Part shown: positions 6,672 through 8,459 of the stretch, piece by piece
Position numbering within the stretch: position 1 is the first letter of the stretch
Layout of the letters: every line of letters starts with the position of its first letter
From: an uncultured Bacteroides sp.
Lineage (GTDB): Bacteria; Bacteroidota; Bacteroidia; Bacteroidales; UBA11471
DNA: 8,459 nt
Direction of reading: 5' to 3'
NCBI GenBank assembly: GCA_905210875.1
Contig: CAJLYN010000085.1
Location: 1 to 8,459, forward strand
Notes under the pieces: model-generated
The model's input: the letters and a program-made list of their open reading frames with translations, nothing else
Told to the model about the DNA's origin: nothing
The model's database searches: none
Translations under genes and position numbers: made by a program

Positions 6672-7907
6672 CTACTTAATTACAGCGACACGATTTGCTA
6701 CCTGATTGGATTCAAACACCCGATTTTGGTCGTCGCCCATGCCTTGATAAGAAATACGTTCGGGAGATACGCCCAATTGTATTAAACAGTTATATACGTT
6801 TTTGGCACGATTTTCAGCAACTCGTTTATTTCCCTCAGGACTTCCGGTTTCCATATCGGCATAACCATATACACAGTATGTACGATCATTGGAACTATTA
6901 TTGATTTGTTCTGCAATCAAAGCCAACCGAGTTTTGTCGGTCTCTTTCAATATAGACATACCATAATCAAAGAATACTGTCGTTCCAGTCATCGTATAAG
7001 CTGACATATCACGCTCAACAATTTGCTTGAGCGAATCACGTTCGGCAGTCAAATCTTCCATAATAGCGGCTTGCTCAGCCACTTTCTGCTCGGCTTTGGC
7101 CGCACGAGCCTCCGACGAAGCCAACAAATTTTTCAGTTCTTCATTTTCAGATTTAGAGGCAGCCAAATTTTCACGACTCTCGTTTATATTGTCATTCAAC
7201 CGTTCTATGTCGGCCGTTGTATATCCAGGAACACCACGTTTAAAATCACGTTGATTGAAGCGATAAGTTACACCAGCCGAAGCCGTAAATCCCAACATAA
7301 CAAGCCCGTCAAGCTGAGCAGGAGAAGCAGACGCAGCAGCAACAATACCTTTCAATTCGAGATTGACATCGAAACTGTTGGATACCCTAAACTTGTTTAT
7401 CAAACCATAAGTAGCAGCAAAGTCGCGCAGACTGCCATTCAGATGGCTATCTTCTTGACTGGCCGATGTGAAGTTGGAGGTCATATAACCCATGCCGACA
7501 AACGGTACAGCGTAATAAATACGATCTTCCTTGTAACCGGCAATCCAGTTGGAAAGATTGGCCATAGCGTCGACATGGACAAACATATATGGCCAACCAA
7601 GTTTACCGTATTGCGGATGGAAATTATTAAACTTGCCACCTTGCAACTGAATTCTTGCGCCAAATACGGGATGGAACCACTTTGCTACCGAAAAGTTTCC
7701 TTCAAAACCAAAGCGTTCTTTTTTAGGCCCGATATTTGTTCCTGTTGAAAATGCCGTACCGACACCTACACCAGCTGAAATTTCCCAGTTATCCCATAAT
7801 CCGTTGGAAACAAATCCACTAAAACGGGGTTTGGGCGAAACAGGCTCTTGTGCCACGGCTACTGCGATAAATGCCATAGACAAAATGGCCAAACAAATCT
7901 TTTTCAT
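6672..7907 (-). CDS. OmpA-family outer-membrane protein with peptidoglycan-binding domain
   Basis: The 411-residue protein has a signal peptide (residues 1-19, cleaved AVA before Q20). A beta-barrel domain follows at about 38-218, with strands such as WEISAGVGVGTAF and a final strand ASAGVTYRF. A linker at 222-300 is rich in Glu, Lys, Ala and heptad-spaced Leu/Ile and is probably a coiled coil. The C-terminal OmpA-like domain (about 305-411) shows TVFFDYGMSIL (310-320), YGYAD with D351, then N360 and R367. D351 and R367 correspond to the diaminopimelate-contacting pair of E. coli OmpA (one residue further apart here), and the domain ends in the family's usual NRVAVI. It should tether the outer membrane to peptidoglycan. 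The barrel shares the WFHPVFGAR, VDAMANL and GYKEDRI motifs with the five modules of the 954-residue protein. The ATG at 7907 starts the signal peptide directly. It lies 47 bases after glmS on the same strand, so read-through is possible; its own promoter was not found. Confidence 0.94.
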   Translation of the reverse strand: MKKICLAILSMAFIAVAVAQEPVSPKPRFSGFVSNGLWDNWEISAGVGVGTAFSTGTNIGPKKERFGFEGNFSVAKWFHPVFGARIQLQGGKFNNFHPQYGKLGWPYMFVHVDAMANLSNWIAGYKEDRIYYAVPFVGMGYMTSNFTSASQEDSHLNGSLRDFAATYGLINKFRVSNSFDVNLELKGIVAAASASPAQLDGLVMLGFTASAGVTYRFNQRDFKRGVPGYTTADIERLNDNINESRENLAASKSENEELKNLLASSEARAAKAEQKVAEQAAIMEDLTAERDSLKQIVERDMSAYTMTGTTVFFDYGMSILKETDKTRLALIAEQINNSSNDRTYCVYGYADMETGSPEGNKRVAENRAKNVYNCLIQLGVSPERISYQGMGDDQNRVFESNQVANRVAVIK

Positions 7908-7954
7908 AACACAAAAATTTTTAAATCATTCAATTTTTAGGGTTCTTATTTTTT

Positions 7955-8459
7955 TCATTCTACTGTTACCGACTTTGCCAGATTACGTGGCTGGTCGACA
8001 TTTCTTCCTTTGTATATAGCAATATAGTAGGCCAATAATTGCAATGGGATGGCCGCAACAATCGGCGTGAGACATTCAGGCACTTTGGGTATTTCAAGAG
8101 TATAATCAGCCAATTCCGACATGGCCGTGTTTCCCTTGTTAACGATGGCAATAACCAATCCCCCCCTCGACTTGACCTGTTGCACATTACCTACAATCTT
8201 ATCGTACAATGAGTCATTAGGCGCAATAATAACCGTAGGCATCTCATTGTCGATAAGGGCAATAGGACCGTGCTTCATCTCTGCAGCCGGGTACCCCTCG
8301 GCATGGATGTATGAAATCTCTTTGAGTTTCAAAGCGCCTTCCAAAGCCGTTGGATAATTATAGCCTCGTCCCAGATACAAAAAATTGTGGGCATAAGTAA
8401 ATACTCTTGACAACTCTTGCACCGACTTTGACAGTTTCAATACCTCTCGTATTACGTCG
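7955..8459 (-). CDS. glmS: Glutamine-fructose-6-phosphate aminotransferase, C-terminal part
   Basis: Only the last 167 or so codons are present; the frame runs open through the right window edge, so the start lies outside. GlmS makes glucosamine-6-phosphate from fructose-6-phosphate and glutamine, the first committed step toward UDP-GlcNAc for peptidoglycan and lipopolysaccharide, in the cytoplasm. What is visible is the second SIS (sugar isomerase) subdomain: LGRGYNYPTALEGALKLKE, then ISYIHAEGYPAAEMKHGP, and the C-terminal tail ending NLAKSVTVE, identical to E. coli GlmS in the last residues. Residues equivalent to E. coli Lys485, Glu488, His504 and the Schiff-base Lys603 are all present, so the isomerase site looks intact. 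The N-terminal glutaminase domain cannot be assessed. The gene ends with TGA 47 bases before the OmpA-family gene, and I see no GC-rich terminator hairpin between them. Confidence 0.97.
   Translation of the reverse strand, partial: DVIREVLKLSKSVQELSRVFTYAHNFLYLGRGYNYPTALEGALKLKEISYIHAEGYPAAEMKHGPIALIDNEMPTVIIAPNDSLYDKIVGNVQQVKSRGGLVIAIVNKGNTAMSELADYTLEIPKVPECLTPIVAAIPLQLLAYYIAIYKGRNVDQPRNLAKSVTVE

Noticed and set aside
7023..7748. 241-codon open frame on the plus strand opposite the OmpA-family gene
   Set aside because: It lies entirely antisense to a clearly coding barrel and coiled-coil region, its translation has no recognisable domain, and it is best explained by the codon bias of the real gene.
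7908..7954. Promoter or terminator between glmS and the OmpA-family gene
   Set aside because: The only -7-like box (AATTTTTG on the minus strand, 7912-7919) would place the transcription start at the start codon, and the only pairing segments (7913-7922 with 7932-7938) are pure A/T, too weak for a terminator.
1..8459. CRISPR arrays, tRNA or rRNA genes, insertion sequences
   Set aside because: No short regularly spaced repeats, cloverleaf-like segments, rRNA signatures or transposase reading frames were seen.

Overview
The window looks like chromosomal DNA from a member of the Bacteroidota, most likely Bacteroidales. The evidence is a DUF3575-type envelope protein, an exported protein with a carboxypeptidase-regulatory-like domain and a degenerate OmpA-like domain, signal peptides cleaved before Gln, and mostly A-rich leaders without Shine-Dalgarno sites. 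The genus cannot be fixed from the sequence alone.

Layout. A complete mazG (house-cleaning NTP pyrophosphohydrolase) runs rightward at the left end. It is separated by a bidirectional hairpin terminator (847-879) from five leftward genes. In their direction of transcription, right to left, these are: the 3' end of glmS (cut by the window edge); an OmpA-family protein with signal peptide, 8-strand-type barrel, coiled coil and peptidoglycan-binding domain; a DUF3575-like small barrel protein; a 671-residue exported protein with a carboxypeptidase-regulatory-like domain, an OmpA-like segment and a helical C-terminus; and a 954-residue exported protein made of five divergent copies of one barrel module. 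The last three genes are separated by only 22 and 31 bases and are very probably one transcription unit. A 182-base gap with a perfect 16-bp inverted repeat and a possible Bacteroidota-type promoter separates them from the OmpA gene.

How the genes fit together. All four proteins downstream of glmS carry export signals and outer-membrane or peptidoglycan-contact features, so the region reads as an envelope module. The most striking feature is the 954-residue protein. It has five consecutive modules of about 160-170 residues, each with roughly eight predicted beta strands and a final strand resembling a BAM beta-signal. The modules share motifs with the barrel of the OmpA-family protein encoded in the same window. 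It is therefore a candidate five-barrel outer-membrane protein, or one very large barrel. The DUF3575 and OmpA-like companions recall the accessory genes of Bacteroidales fimbrial (Mfa/Fim-like) loci, but no fimbrillin gene is seen here. All homology statements come from reading motifs, not from database searches.
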